Assembly (NCBI GenBank): GCA_964413425.1
Contig: CAYPST010000038.1
Location: 1 to 33,531 of the forward strand
Direction of reading: 5' to 3'
Source of the DNA: DATFLS01 sp964413425
Lineage (GTDB): Bacteria; Fidelibacterota; JAANXI01
DNA: 33,531 nucleotides
The stretch's first letter is position 1; every line of letters starts with the position of its first letter. The notes under the pieces are model-generated. The model saw only the letters and a list, made by a program, of their open reading frames with translations. It had not been told where the DNA came from and did no database searches. A program made the translations under genes and the position numbers. Shown piece after piece: positions 22,956 to 31,540 of this stretch.

Positions 22956-24704
22956 TCAGGCAGAGATGTTTGCCTTTTTCCGTCGGAAGAATCGTGTTAC
23001 CTCCTCTTTACTCTTCGTATTGATAACATCATCTTTCGTGAACCAGCCTTTTCGGGCAATCCCGACTCCGTAGCGCATGTGTTGAAGTCCCTCCAGTCTG
23101 TGGGCATCCGGATTAATTGCCGTTTTCACTCCGTGTTCCTTCGCCAGCTTTCCCCATCTCCAGTCCAGGTCGAGTCGTCGCGGATTGGCATTGATTTCTA
23201 TACCGGTCCCGGTTTCACCCGCTGCTTCAATCACCGCCCGCAAGTCCACTTTGTATTCGTCCCTGGCAAGCAGCAGACGGCCGGTCGGATGTCCTAAGAA
23301 GGTGGTATACGGATTCCGCACCGCGGAGATTAAGCGTTCTGTCTGTTGTGTTTCACTCAGATTAAACGTACTGTGGACCGAGGCGATGACAAAATCGAAC
23401 CGGCTTAACACGGAGTCATCATAATCCAGAGAACCATCCGGAAGAATATCGCTTTCAATTCCGCGAAATATGGCAAAATCAGGGAATTCTTCCTGCATCT
23501 CCGCGATCTCTGCCCACTGCTGCTCGAGCCGTTCCGGTGTTAATCCGTTCGCATAAAAGGCTGACTGGCTGTGATCACTGATGCCGAGATAGTGGTATCC
23601 CAATCTTTTGCATTCTTCAACCAGCGCCCGGAGACCCGGCACACCATCACTATAGTAGGTGTGAACGTGTAAGATTCCCTGCAAATCCTCCGGAGAAACC
23701 AGAACAGGGAGTTCACTCTCCTGCGCATACTCAATTTCACCGGTATTCTCTCTCAATTCAGGGGGGATATAGTGCAAGTCCAACGCGTGAAAGATCTCCG
23801 CTTCTGTTGAACAGGAGACATTCTGTCCGTCCTGAGTGAACAGCCCGTATTCATTCATCTTTAATCCACGCTGCTTCGCATAACCGCGCAGTGCCGTGTT
23901 ATGTTCTTTACTTCCGGTAAAATGATGCAAGGCATACGGGAATTGCGAGTCTTCGACCAAGCGGAGATCGGCGGTGATTCCACTGTCCAGCCGGACACTG
24001 GATTTAGTCTCTCCCTGACCGATGATGTCATGCACATCCCCAAACTGAACAAAAGCCTCCATGACGGACTGACGGTCCGCCTGCTTCACGCTGGCGACCA
24101 AATCGATATCTTTGACGGTCTCGTAATGCCGGCGCAGGCTGCCTGCCAGTTCAACCCGGATTACTTTGTCGTTTGAATGAATGAACTCATACAGCGGGAG
24201 TGCTGCTTCGGTGGCTTCATCGATGAGCCAGCGTTCCTGATATTTCTTTAAAAATTCAACCCCCTTGAGGATCTTGTCCTGGGTCTTTGCGCCGAATCCT
24301 TCCAGATCAATAAGTCTGTTTTCATGGCAGGCATACTCCAATTCACCTACTGTTGATATCCCAAGGTCCTGCCAGATCTTTCGGACCTTTTTCGGACCCA
24401 ACCCCGGAATTTCCAGCATGTGAAATAACCCGGCCGGCACCCTGGATCTCAACGTTTCATAATATTCCAGTTTTCCGGTCCGAACCAGTTCGGAAATCTT
24501 CTCCGAGAGGGCCTTCCCCACACCCTTGACCTCCGAGATGTTCCCGGATTCCACCAGATCGGCGATATCCTCGGTCAGTGTCTCGATGGTTCGGGCGGCA
24601 TTGTAGTAGGCGCGGGCTTTGAAGACATTCTCTCCCTGCAACTCCAGCAGGGATCCGATTTCATTTAATACCCGTGCGACATCTTTCTTTGTAATATCAG
24701 CCAC
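22956..24704 (-). CDS. polX: family X DNA polymerase with PHP domain
   Basis: A 582-residue bacterial PolX that fills short gaps in repair. It has an N-terminal helix-hairpin-helix region (about 1-130, with VKGVGKALSEKI and IPGLGPKKV), a nucleotidyltransferase core (GSLRRHYETVKDIDLV, two catalytic Asp, and a third in ITADLRLV) and a C-terminal PHP domain (about 340-575: HVHTYYSDG, ISDHS, IESDI, ASVHS, GHPTGR, PDAHRL) that carries a metal-dependent exonuclease in the family. The start is a GTG at 24704 with GGAG 7 bases upstream. It is the first gene of a repair and pterin train. Confidence 0.95.
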   Translation of the reverse strand: MADITKKDVARVLNEIGSLLELQGENVFKARAYYNAARTIETLTEDIADLVESGNISEVKGVGKALSEKISELVRTGKLEYYETLRSRVPAGLFHMLEIPGLGPKKVRKIWQDLGISTVGELEYACHENRLIDLEGFGAKTQDKILKGVEFLKKYQERWLIDEATEAALPLYEFIHSNDKVIRVELAGSLRRHYETVKDIDLVASVKQADRQSVMEAFVQFGDVHDIIGQGETKSSVRLDSGITADLRLVEDSQFPYALHHFTGSKEHNTALRGYAKQRGLKMNEYGLFTQDGQNVSCSTEAEIFHALDLHYIPPELRENTGEIEYAQESELPVLVSPEDLQGILHVHTYYSDGVPGLRALVEECKRLGYHYLGISDHSQSAFYANGLTPERLEQQWAEIAEMQEEFPDFAIFRGIESDILPDGSLDYDDSVLSRFDFVIASVHSTFNLSETQQTERLISAVRNPYTTFLGHPTGRLLLARDEYKVDLRAVIEAAGETGTGIEINANPRRLDLDWRWGKLAKEHGVKTAINPDAHRLEGLQHMRYGVGIARKGWFTKDDVINTKSKEEVTRFFRRKKANISA

Positions 24705-24766
24705 CTGGGGCTCCGGTATCTCTATCCTGCGGCTTGTTCTAATTGCAAGCCATTCTCAACTGGCAT

Positions 24767-24795
24767 ATAATACATAAAACGGAGTATTGTTTCAA
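24767..24795 (-). promoter_or_regulatory. sigma70-type promoter for the polX train
   Basis: On the minus strand TTGAAA (24795-24790), 17-base spacer, TATTAT (24772-24767); each element matches consensus at 5 of 6. The start site would be near 24760, giving a leader of about 55 bases. Confidence 0.6.
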
Positions 24796-24808
24796 ATCTA
24801 AACGAGAG

Positions 24809-24861
24809 TTCAATACTCAATACTTCAATACTCAGTACTTCAATACTCAGTACTTCAATAG
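24809..24861. repeat. 15-bp tandem repeat upstream of the polX promoter
   Basis: Units TTCAATACTCAATAC (24809-24823), TTCAATACTCAGTAC (24824-24838 and 24839-24853) and a partial TTCAATAG (24854-24861). The array begins 13 bases upstream of the -35 box. Confidence 0.8.
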
Positions 24862-25003
24862 AACAAAACCCGGGCCACCGCATCCCGGAAACAATTAGCC
24901 ACAGACTGGAACAAATGACTACGGATAAAGAAGACAAGCGTTCAAGAGTTGCGAGTGGTTAAAATACAGGCAGAGAATAGCCTCGGTGGAAGTTGCATCA
25001 GGA

Positions 25004-26209
25004 TTATTTCTTCTTGTGATCACCGGAATGCAGTAAATTGACCGATTGGCCGGAGACCACGGCATCATATCCGTATTTGTTCCGGAGTTCTTCGATGGCC
25101 CGTATTCGCTTTTCCGATTCCGGTGTGCCCTGGTCGTCCACCCGGAACAATCTTAGTTGCTCGCTTCCGTCGTGCAGGTGTGAGACTCCGACCCCGATGA
25201 GCCGTATGCCTCCGGAGATATCGGCAGAGTCATCAAACAAGCGCTGTGCGGTTGAATAGACTTCTTCATCCCTGTCGGTGGCTCTGTCCAACGTATGGGC
25301 TTTGGTGTGTGTCTCGAAATCCGGATACCGGAATTTTATGGTAATGGTCTGTGCTTTTTTCTCTGACATCCGCAGCTTGGAAATCACCTGCCCGGCCAGG
25401 TAATGCAGAATCGAATGCAGATATTGGCTGTCCCGGACATCTTCCGGAAACGTGATCTCCTTGCTGATGGATTTTCGTTGTCGCTCGGGAACGACAGGGC
25501 TGTCCGAAAAACCCGAGGCCCGGGCCCGTAACTCTTCTGCTCGAGTACGGTCACCAAGAGCCCTGGTGAGTTTGTTAATCTGATAATTTGCGAGATTTCC
25601 GATGGTTTGAATATCCATCCGCCGCAGTTTTTCGGCGGTCCGGGGTCCGATACCCGGCAGTTTGCGAATATCCATGGGAGCAAGAAATGGGGCTTCATCC
25701 CCAGGGAAGACCATGGTCATGGCATTCGGTTTGCCATAATCCGAGGCGATCTTGGCAATGAGTTTATTGGAGCCAATCCCGAAGGAGGCTGCCAGCCCCA
25801 GTTCCTTAAAGATACGATTTCGCATGGTCTCGGCGGCCCGCATCGGTTTCCCGTAGAGTCGTTCCGTCCCCGTGAGATCGAGATACGCTTCATCGATGGA
25901 TGCCATTTCTACCAGGGGAGTATATTCTTCCAGAATCTTCCGAACTTTCAGCGAATATTCGTCGTAATCCCGGAAGCTGCCGCGTAAAAAGATCCCCCGG
26001 GGACAGAGTTGTTGCGCCTGAGCCGCCGGCATGGCAGAATGCACCCCGTATTCTCTGGCTTCATAGGAGGCCGAGCTGACCACACCCCGTCCCTCGGGAT
26101 CGCCTCCCACGATCACAGGTTTCCCGACCAGAGACGGATCCTTCAGCCGCTCCACAGCAACGAAGAAACAATCCATATCCACATGGACAATCCATCGATC
26201 TGCCTTCAT
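25004..26209 (-). CDS. dinB: DNA polymerase IV (Y-family)
   Basis: About 401 residues from the ATG at 26209 (MKADRWIVHVDMDCFF), the normal start for the family; a longer frame from a TTG at 26284 adds 25 unrelated residues. Catalytic acids lie in VDMDCFF and SIDEAYLDLTG; YEAREYGVHSAMP and LPGIGPRTAEKLRRM (helix-hairpin-helix) and the little-finger region follow. It bypasses DNA damage at the cost of fidelity. The C-terminus has no obvious beta-clamp motif beyond the final KK. Translation seems coupled to a 9-codon leader ORF that overlaps by ATGA. No LexA-like palindrome could be picked with confidence. Confidence 0.95.
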   Translation of the reverse strand: MKADRWIVHVDMDCFFVAVERLKDPSLVGKPVIVGGDPEGRGVVSSASYEAREYGVHSAMPAAQAQQLCPRGIFLRGSFRDYDEYSLKVRKILEEYTPLVEMASIDEAYLDLTGTERLYGKPMRAAETMRNRIFKELGLAASFGIGSNKLIAKIASDYGKPNAMTMVFPGDEAPFLAPMDIRKLPGIGPRTAEKLRRMDIQTIGNLANYQINKLTRALGDRTRAEELRARASGFSDSPVVPERQRKSISKEITFPEDVRDSQYLHSILHYLAGQVISKLRMSEKKAQTITIKFRYPDFETHTKAHTLDRATDRDEEVYSTAQRLFDDSADISGGIRLIGVGVSHLHDGSEQLRLFRVDDQGTPESEKRIRAIEELRNKYGYDAVVSGQSVNLLHSGDHKKK

Positions 26210-26235
26210 GGGTAAATCCGGATTCCCCTTTTCAT
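26206..26235 (-). CDS. putative leader peptide ORF coupled to dinB
   Basis: An ATG at 26235 with AAGGAG 8 to 9 bases upstream encodes nine codons (MKRGIRIYP) and stops with a TGA that shares ATGA with the dinB start at 26209. The dinB ATG itself has no good ribosome binding site, so ribosomes finishing the leader could restart on dinB. That such a short ORF is made is inferred from the sequence layout only. Confidence 0.4.
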   Translation of the reverse strand: MKRGIRIYP

Positions 26236-26653
26236 GGATTTCACTCCTTCCTCTCACGCACAAAAATACTTGCACACCATACAACGAACAACCGGTATAT
26301 GGAGTTTCTGTGCCGCTTTGTTGTCACTGGTTAAATATATAAAGATCCTCCACCGGTTTCCAGGTGCAGTGCCCTCTCATGAGCATCGAAAAGCGATCTC
26401 GTTGCCGGGCTGCTCTGTTGCGTTGTAACATCTCTGCATACCTCCGCTCTAATCCCTGAACAATGACGAGCATCTGTGAAACGCAACGGTTGTATTCATC
26501 ATTGGCAGTCAGGAAAATTACATGATATATGGAATCAAAACGGTTAATTTATTCCGGCGCACAACTGGTAAACCGTAAATGACATGAACAATAACAATTG
26601 TATCTGCAGCGATTGCAAAACCACAGAACTTTCAATTGGAATAAGGAGTCAAT
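26236..26653. other. 418-base divergent region between dinB and trxB
   Basis: Shared upstream region of two divergent genes. It holds the trxB promoter (separate entry). On the minus strand TTGTTC-17-TATTTT around 26256-26290 could serve dinB but is weak. No gene or repeat was seen. Confidence 0.45.
26502..26531 (+). promoter_or_regulatory. candidate promoter for trxB
   Basis: TTGGCA (26502-26507), 18-base spacer, TATATG (26526-26531) preceded by TGA, giving an extended -10. The leader would be about 115 bases. Confidence 0.4.
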
Positions 26654-27598
26654 ATGAGTGAGCAGAATATTCGAAACGTGATTATTATCGGTTCGGGAGC
26701 GGCAGGACTCACTGCTGCCATCTATAATGCTCGTGCTGACCTGAGCCCGCTGGTGTTCGAAGGCAACCAGCCGGGCGGACAGCTGACTATCACCACCGAT
26801 GTGGAGAATTATCCCGGCTTTCCGGACGGCATCATGGGGCCCGATATGATGGAAAACTTCCGCAAGCAGGCCCAGAAGTTCGGTGCGGAAACCCACTTTA
26901 AACATGTAACCAAAGTGGATTTCAGTGAACGGCCATTTAAGGTTTGGGTTGGTGACGAGTTGTTCCGGTCGAAGGCGGTCATCATCGCGACCGGTGCCAC
27001 CGCAAAAACCCTTAAATTAGACAAGGAGGAGGAACTGATGGGGCATGGGGTGTCTGCCTGCGCAACCTGTGATGGCTTCTTTTTTAAGGATCAAGAGGTG
27101 ATTGTTGTCGGCGGTGGTGATTCCGCCATGGAAGAAAGCACCTATCTGACGAAATTCGCAAAAAAAGTCTATGTAGCCCATCGACGTGACGAACTCCGGG
27201 CGTCGAAGATTATGGCAGACCGGGCGTTCAAAAACGAGAAAATTGAATTTTTATGGAATACGGAAGTCGTCGGACTTCATGGAGAATCACGGAACGGCGG
27301 CCTGGAAGCGGTCACCCTGCTTAATAACGAAACAGAGGATACCTACGAAAAGCCCATTAACGGTTTATTCTATGCCATCGGGCATACGCCGAATACCTCG
27401 ATCTTCCGGGATCAAATTGAGATGGATGAGAAAGGGTACATCAACACCAGGCCCCGAAATACCTATACGAATGTGGAAGGCGTGTTTGCCTGTGGTGATG
27501 TACAGGATTCCGTGTATCGCCAGGCGGTGACCGCAGCCGGGAGCGGATGCATGGCGGCAATCGACGCGGAACGGTGGCTGAACGAACAGGAAGGATAG
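26654..27598 (+). CDS. trxB: thioredoxin reductase
   Basis: A 314-residue flavoenzyme that reduces thioredoxin with NADPH. FAD-binding GSGAAGLTAA (13-22), redox pair Cys136/Cys139 in ACATCDG, NADPH site VVGGGDSAMEES and HRRDELRASK, C-terminal GDVQDSVYRQAVTAAGSG. It is the short bacterial form. TAAGGAG precedes the ATG by 6 bases. It is monocistronic on the plus strand; no thioredoxin gene is in the window. Confidence 0.96.
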   Translation: MSEQNIRNVIIIGSGAAGLTAAIYNARADLSPLVFEGNQPGGQLTITTDVENYPGFPDGIMGPDMMENFRKQAQKFGAETHFKHVTKVDFSERPFKVWVGDELFRSKAVIIATGATAKTLKLDKEEELMGHGVSACATCDGFFFKDQEVIVVGGGDSAMEESTYLTKFAKKVYVAHRRDELRASKIMADRAFKNEKIEFLWNTEVVGLHGESRNGGLEAVTLLNNETEDTYEKPINGLFYAIGHTPNTSIFRDQIEMDEKGYINTRPRNTYTNVEGVFACGDVQDSVYRQAVTAAGSGCMAAIDAERWLNEQEG

Positions 27599-27981
27599 TG
27601 CGGCGAATTTCGAATATTGAATGACGAATATCCAATGATGAAGTATATTCGCCCCCGTAATTTCATCGCCTTCCGAACGTCAGGAGCACTCTTGAAGGGA
27701 AGTCAACAGAATATTCAGACAATGAATATCGAACCACTTCAGATAAAAGCCTTCGGCTCAACTTTGGAGTCTTCTCTCCGACGTTTAAGATCGCCTTCGG
27801 GGCATCTGATGTTACCATAGGATGTTCTGAGATCCTCTCCTGGAAAGCTGAGATCGTCTCCCGGAGAGCTGAGATCGTCTCCCGGAGAGCTGAGATCGTC
27901 TCTGGGAGAGCTGAGATCCGCACCCGAATATTTTCGTATGCAATTTTTCTTCATGAGATACCTGCATCGCCAGACGGGATA
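27599..27981. other. repeat-rich gap between trxB and the CCA-adding enzyme
   Basis: 383 bases between convergent genes. Positions 27606-27640 carry degenerate GAATATTGAATGACGAATATC-like text related to other AT-rich repeats in the window, and 27827-27930 hold a 21-bp tandem array. No terminator with a T-run is clear. Two overlapping minus-strand frames run through the array but show only the repeat peptides. Confidence 0.5.
27827..27929. repeat. 21-bp tandem repeat, four copies plus partial
   Basis: CTGAGATC begins at 27827, 27848, 27869, 27890 and 27911, an exact 21-bp period; the core unit is CTGAGATCGTCTCCCGGAGAG with small changes, most in the first and last units. Each unit contains GAGATCGTCTC, a near palindrome. 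Because 21 is a multiple of 3, several frames stay open and read as 7-residue repeats. Confidence 0.85.
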
Positions 27982-29430
27982 TCACTTCTCAGCCCGGGTG
28001 TTATCTGCGGAAAGATATTGGTCTTTTATCTGAAAGAGGTACTCTCTGGCGGCTTCGTACTCATTTGGTATAATCCCGTCCAGAATGGCTTCTTCAATTT
28101 CATGTTTGAGTTTCCCTACCAGGGGTCCCGGTTGAATATCGCAGATTTCCATGATTTCATCGCCCCGCACCGGGGACTGGAACTCTTCCATTTTGTCTTT
28201 CTCTTTCACCTCAGCCATCCGCTTCACCACCCGATCGAAATTGTGCATGTATCGCTTCACCCGCCGCGGATTTTTGGAGGTGATATCGGCCCGGCACAGG
28301 GTGATGAGATCGTTGAGATCATCTCCCACCTGGATCAGCAATCGCCGGATAGCCGAATCGGTTACCCCTTCCTGCGCTAACGAAATCGGCCGCAGATGCA
28401 GGCGGGTCAGTTTTTGCAGATACTTTTTCACATCGTTGGACAATTTCATACGGCGGGCAAATTTCTCCAGCATCCGGGCGCCTATTTCGTCATGCCCGTA
28501 AAACGTCCAACCGACTCCCTTCCGGAATCGCTTGGTGCCGGGTTTTGCGATATCATGCACCAGCGCCGCCAGTCGAAGCTCGGTTTTATCAGTGAGTTCC
28601 GCTACGTTGTCCACCACCTCAAAGGTATGGTGCAACACATCTTTGTGGTGATATCCTTCCCGCTCTTCAACGCCCTCCATCTCTGCAAATTCGGGCAGAA
28701 TGATTTTCAGCAGTCCCGTGGTATGGAGCTGGTGTAATCCCTGGGAGGGAACCGGGGCGTCCAGAATTTTTAAGAGTTCATCCGTAATGCGCTCCTGGGA
28801 AACAATCTCTATGCGATCTCGCTCTTCCCGAATGGCCCCCAGGGTTTCCTTGTGAATTTTAAATTGCAGCTGAGCGGAAAACCGAATGGCCCGGAGCATC
28901 CGGAGTGGATCTTCATTAAAAGTCTCCGCCGGATCGAGCGGGGTTCTGATCAGCTTCCTTTTTAAATCTTTGCGACCATGAAACGGATCCCAAAGATCAG
29001 CGTATGTCTCTGTATTCAGGGAAACGGCGATGGCATTAATGGTGAAATCCCGCCTTGCGGCATCGGTCTCCACATCCGCCTGCCGGATGGCGGGCTTTCT
29101 GGAATCTTCAGTATATGATTCCGAACGAGCGGTCGCTACCTCGATATCGTAATCCCGATACGGAATCATGGCGGTTCCGAATCTTTTGTAGGCTACGACT
29201 GTCTTTACTCCCAGGCGATCCGCTACCTGACAGGCAAATTCGACACCATCTCCAACCACCATCACATCGATATCAGTGGTGGGGCGATGGAGAAAAAGAT
29301 CTCTGACGCAGCCTCCGACGACATAACACGATAACTCTCTCCTGTCGGCTTCTTCCCCTATAAGACGAAGAATGAACTCGAGGACCTTTTGCCGAGACAG
29401 TAATTCCGCCACATTTTCCCTGGAATCCAT
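27982..29430 (-). CDS. CCA tRNA nucleotidyltransferase / poly(A) polymerase with HD domain
   Basis: 482 residues from the ATG at 29430 (MDSRENVAELL), chosen for AAAGG just upstream; the longer frame begins at a TTG and adds 26 residues. The class II nucleotidyltransferase core shows GGCVRDLFLHRPTTDIDVMVVGDG in parts, with the DID metal site, RRDFTINAIA and the ADLWDPFHGRKDL and EDPLRMLRAIRFSAQL segments. An HD phosphohydrolase-type region follows (HHTFEVV, LAALVHDIAKPGT). Since the tRNA-Val here lacks an encoded CCA, CCA addition is the likely job; poly(A) polymerase or a split A-/CC-adding role is possible. Divergent from the DUF4835 gene. Confidence 0.9.
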   Translation of the reverse strand: MDSRENVAELLSRQKVLEFILRLIGEEADRRELSCYVVGGCVRDLFLHRPTTDIDVMVVGDGVEFACQVADRLGVKTVVAYKRFGTAMIPYRDYDIEVATARSESYTEDSRKPAIRQADVETDAARRDFTINAIAVSLNTETYADLWDPFHGRKDLKRKLIRTPLDPAETFNEDPLRMLRAIRFSAQLQFKIHKETLGAIREERDRIEIVSQERITDELLKILDAPVPSQGLHQLHTTGLLKIILPEFAEMEGVEEREGYHHKDVLHHTFEVVDNVAELTDKTELRLAALVHDIAKPGTKRFRKGVGWTFYGHDEIGARMLEKFARRMKLSNDVKKYLQKLTRLHLRPISLAQEGVTDSAIRRLLIQVGDDLNDLITLCRADITSKNPRRVKRYMHNFDRVVKRMAEVKEKDKMEEFQSPVRGDEIMEICDIQPGPLVGKLKHEIEEAILDGIIPNEYEAAREYLFQIKDQYLSADNTRAEK

Positions 29431-29572
29431 AAGCCTTTCGATTTCAAACGGCGATCTGCATTTCTCTTTTATCGTAGAATCGGATAAAGTATAAATGAAA
29501 TTGCTCAACTACAAATGCAACAATTCGCATCAGAGATCGTAGATTCCTTCAGATGGGTTTCGAAGGAAACGC

Positions 29573-29601
29573 TTGACAAAACAGCGAAATGGAGCCATAT
29601 T
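29573..29601 (+). promoter_or_regulatory. promoter for the DUF4835 gene
   Basis: A perfect TTGACA (29573-29578), 17-base spacer, CATATT (29596-29601, 4 of 6). The start would be near 29608, a leader of about 30 bases. Confidence 0.55.
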
Positions 29602-29637
29602 TTACTGCCAACCCAACATATCGAATGATAATGTACT

Positions 29638-30462
29638 ATGCGAAAACTTACATTTGTCGCCGTCATTTTTCTGCTGGCAACAGCACATCCTGCCGCCCAA
29701 CAGCTGGATCCAACGATTACGCTTCAGGCTGATCGGCTCGATCCCACGTATCAATCGAACCTGGAAAATTTAAAATACGATCTGGAGCAGTATATCGATG
29801 AATACGAATATACGGATGATGTATACGGGACCACTGTGCCTATTCTTTACCAGATCTATTTTGAACAGGCGAGTGAGTCCGGAACCCAAACGGTCTACAC
29901 TGCCCAACTCTTAGTTACCAATCGCACGGATCAACGCTATTTCGATAAAACCTGGGAATTCGCGTACACTTCCGGACAGACCTACCAGCATGGCATCTAC
30001 ACTGCCGTCACGGCGGTGATTGACTTTTATGCTTACCTGATCCTGGCGGGTGAAGTGGATACGTATGGCCGATTGGCAGGAACTCCCTATTATAACACCG
30101 CCCGGGAAATCATCAATCAGGCGTCAGGCTTGGGTCGCGGATGGCAGGATCGATTGAAGCGGCTGGATGATTTACAAAATCACCGGGATTTACGAATGTT
30201 AAGGTACACGTTTTTCGATGCGTACTGGGATTACCAGGAATCGAATACCTCAGATGCGCGAATCGGTTTTCAGGATTCCATGAAACTGGTGGGGGGAATC
30301 CTGAATAAAAATCGGGATGATAAATACACCAAGATCTTCCTGGAAGGAAACGCCGATAAAATGGCGTGGCTGGCAGGAGAACTCGAAGATTACAACGCTT
30401 TAAAAACCTTAATTTCAGTAGATCCGAACAATAAAAACATTTATCAGGGTTATCTTCCCTGA
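29638..30462 (+). CDS. exported DUF4835 (PorD-like) protein
   Basis: A 274-residue protein with a signal peptide (MRKLTFVAVIFLLATAHPAAQ, cut near AAQ/Q). The mature chain matches the DUF4835 pattern, which includes PorD of the type IX secretion system: an early N-terminal repeat of LDPTITLQADRLD, the LENLKYDLEQYIDEYEYTDD helix, a YFDKTWEFAYTSGQ strand, VTAVIDFYAYLILAGEVDTYGRLAGTPYY and GRGWQDRLKRLDD. No other T9SS gene is in the window, so the link to secretion is only by family. It converges on the GT2 gene with just 10 bases between the stops. Confidence 0.75.
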   Translation: MRKLTFVAVIFLLATAHPAAQQLDPTITLQADRLDPTYQSNLENLKYDLEQYIDEYEYTDDVYGTTVPILYQIYFEQASESGTQTVYTAQLLVTNRTDQRYFDKTWEFAYTSGQTYQHGIYTAVTAVIDFYAYLILAGEVDTYGRLAGTPYYNTAREIINQASGLGRGWQDRLKRLDDLQNHRDLRMLRYTFFDAYWDYQESNTSDARIGFQDSMKLVGGILNKNRDDKYTKIFLEGNADKMAWLAGELEDYNALKTLISVDPNNKNIYQGYLP

Positions 30463-30472
30463 GTGATTTTTC

Positions 30473-31540
30473 TCAACTCTGGGAGAAATCCCCGATCCGG
30501 TGTCGTTCCGGATCCCAGGCCAATCGCCCGCAAAGATACTTTTCCAGTGCAATGCTCGCTTGATAGAGCCGTTTATCTATATCCCCGTCAGAATGCACTC
30601 GAATGGCACGCACACTGGCCCGTTTACCGAGAATTTTCCCCGGATGCACCAGAATCCATCCCCAGGCCTTGAGAATCGCCAGAAAGCGCTGAACATCGCC
30701 GGTGATGAGCGAGAAGCCACAGGCGATTCCATCAAGTAAACCTCGCTGAAAACCCCTGATTATTACATTCCGCAGCTGGTAATTTGCCAGCAGCATCAGG
30801 AGACTGTTGCGATGATTCAAATATTTCTTCACTGGGGATTCCATGGGAAGCGTATAGCCACTATGGTGATACACTACAGCTTTCGGAACGGCGGCAATAT
30901 CCCACCCGGCCAGTTGTGCCCGCCAGTTTAAATCGATTTCCTCCATGTGGGCGAAAAAGGTCTCATCAAACAACCCCACCTGTTCAAATACTTTCCGGCA
31001 AATAATACAGGCGGTTCCGCTGGCCCAAAAAATTTGGGCCACATCGTCATACTGACCATGATCCCGTTCTACCTGGTCGAACATCCGGCCGCGTGCAAAT
31101 GGAAATGCATATTTGTCCATGAAACCACCGGCTGCTCCACTGTAATCGAAGAGGGTGGAATCCGTGGAGTTGATCAATTTCGGCTGGGCAAGTCCGACGG
31201 CCGGCTGCTGCTCCATGAAGCGGACGAGAATCGACAACCAATCCGGATGTTGCGTGGTATCATTGTTTAAAATAACAACGTATTTGCCCCGGGCACGCTC
31301 AATCCCCCGATTGCAGCCCCCGGCAAATCCAAGGTTCTGGTCATTTTGAATAATGCGCACATCCGGGAAGTGAGTTCGAACATACTGTACACTGTCATCA
31401 GACGATGCGTTATCTACCAGCAAAATCTCAACAGGCGTGTAGCGTGTCCGGGACAGGGAGTCAAGACATTCAACTAACACCTCCCGATGATTCCAATGAG
31501 GGATAACTATCGAGACGAGCGGCTGACGTTCAGAGTTCAT
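30473..31540 (-). CDS. family 2 glycosyltransferase
   Basis: About 355 residues with the GT-A start VSIVIPHWNHREVLVECL, the nucleotide-site VDNASSDDS, QNLGFAGGCNRGI and the DXD-like LNNDT, then WASGTACIICRKVFEQVGLFDE and FAHMEEIDLNWRAQLAGW typical of rhamnosyltransferase-like GT2 enzymes (WbbL/RfbF type). A C-terminal hydrophobic region (about 250-300) may touch the membrane. It transfers a sugar in cell-surface polysaccharide synthesis; donor and acceptor are unknown. The ATG at 31540 is preferred over a TTG one codon upstream; no Shine-Dalgarno is seen. Confidence 0.88.
   Translation of the reverse strand: MNSERQPLVSIVIPHWNHREVLVECLDSLSRTRYTPVEILLVDNASSDDSVQYVRTHFPDVRIIQNDQNLGFAGGCNRGIERARGKYVVILNNDTTQHPDWLSILVRFMEQQPAVGLAQPKLINSTDSTLFDYSGAAGGFMDKYAFPFARGRMFDQVERDHGQYDDVAQIFWASGTACIICRKVFEQVGLFDETFFAHMEEIDLNWRAQLAGWDIAAVPKAVVYHHSGYTLPMESPVKKYLNHRNSLLMLLANYQLRNVIIRGFQRGLLDGIACGFSLITGDVQRFLAILKAWGWILVHPGKILGKRASVRAIRVHSDGDIDKRLYQASIALEKYLCGRLAWDPERHRIGDFSQS

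Larger units (their letters stand above)
24705..25003. other. promoter region between dinB and polX with tandem repeat
   Basis: About 300 bases. It holds the polX promoter and a 15-bp tandem repeat immediately upstream of it, both listed separately. The open minus-strand frame over the repeat (a repeated SIEVL peptide) is a by-product of the 15-bp unit and covers the promoter, so it is not called. No terminator was found after dinB. Confidence 0.5.

Noticed and set aside
24722..24937. 71-residue frame with repeated SIEVL
   Set aside because: Made by the 15-bp tandem repeat and covering the polX promoter.
26210..26284. N-terminal extension of dinB
   Set aside because: Begins at a TTG without support, has no conserved residues, and the family starts at about MKADRWIVHVDMD.
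27827..27929. CRISPR array
   Set aside because: Units are contiguous at 21 bp with no unique spacers, and no cas genes are present.
27663..27954. Small minus-strand ORFs over the 21-bp array
   Set aside because: Two frames are open at once only because the period is a multiple of three; no ribosome binding site or known family.
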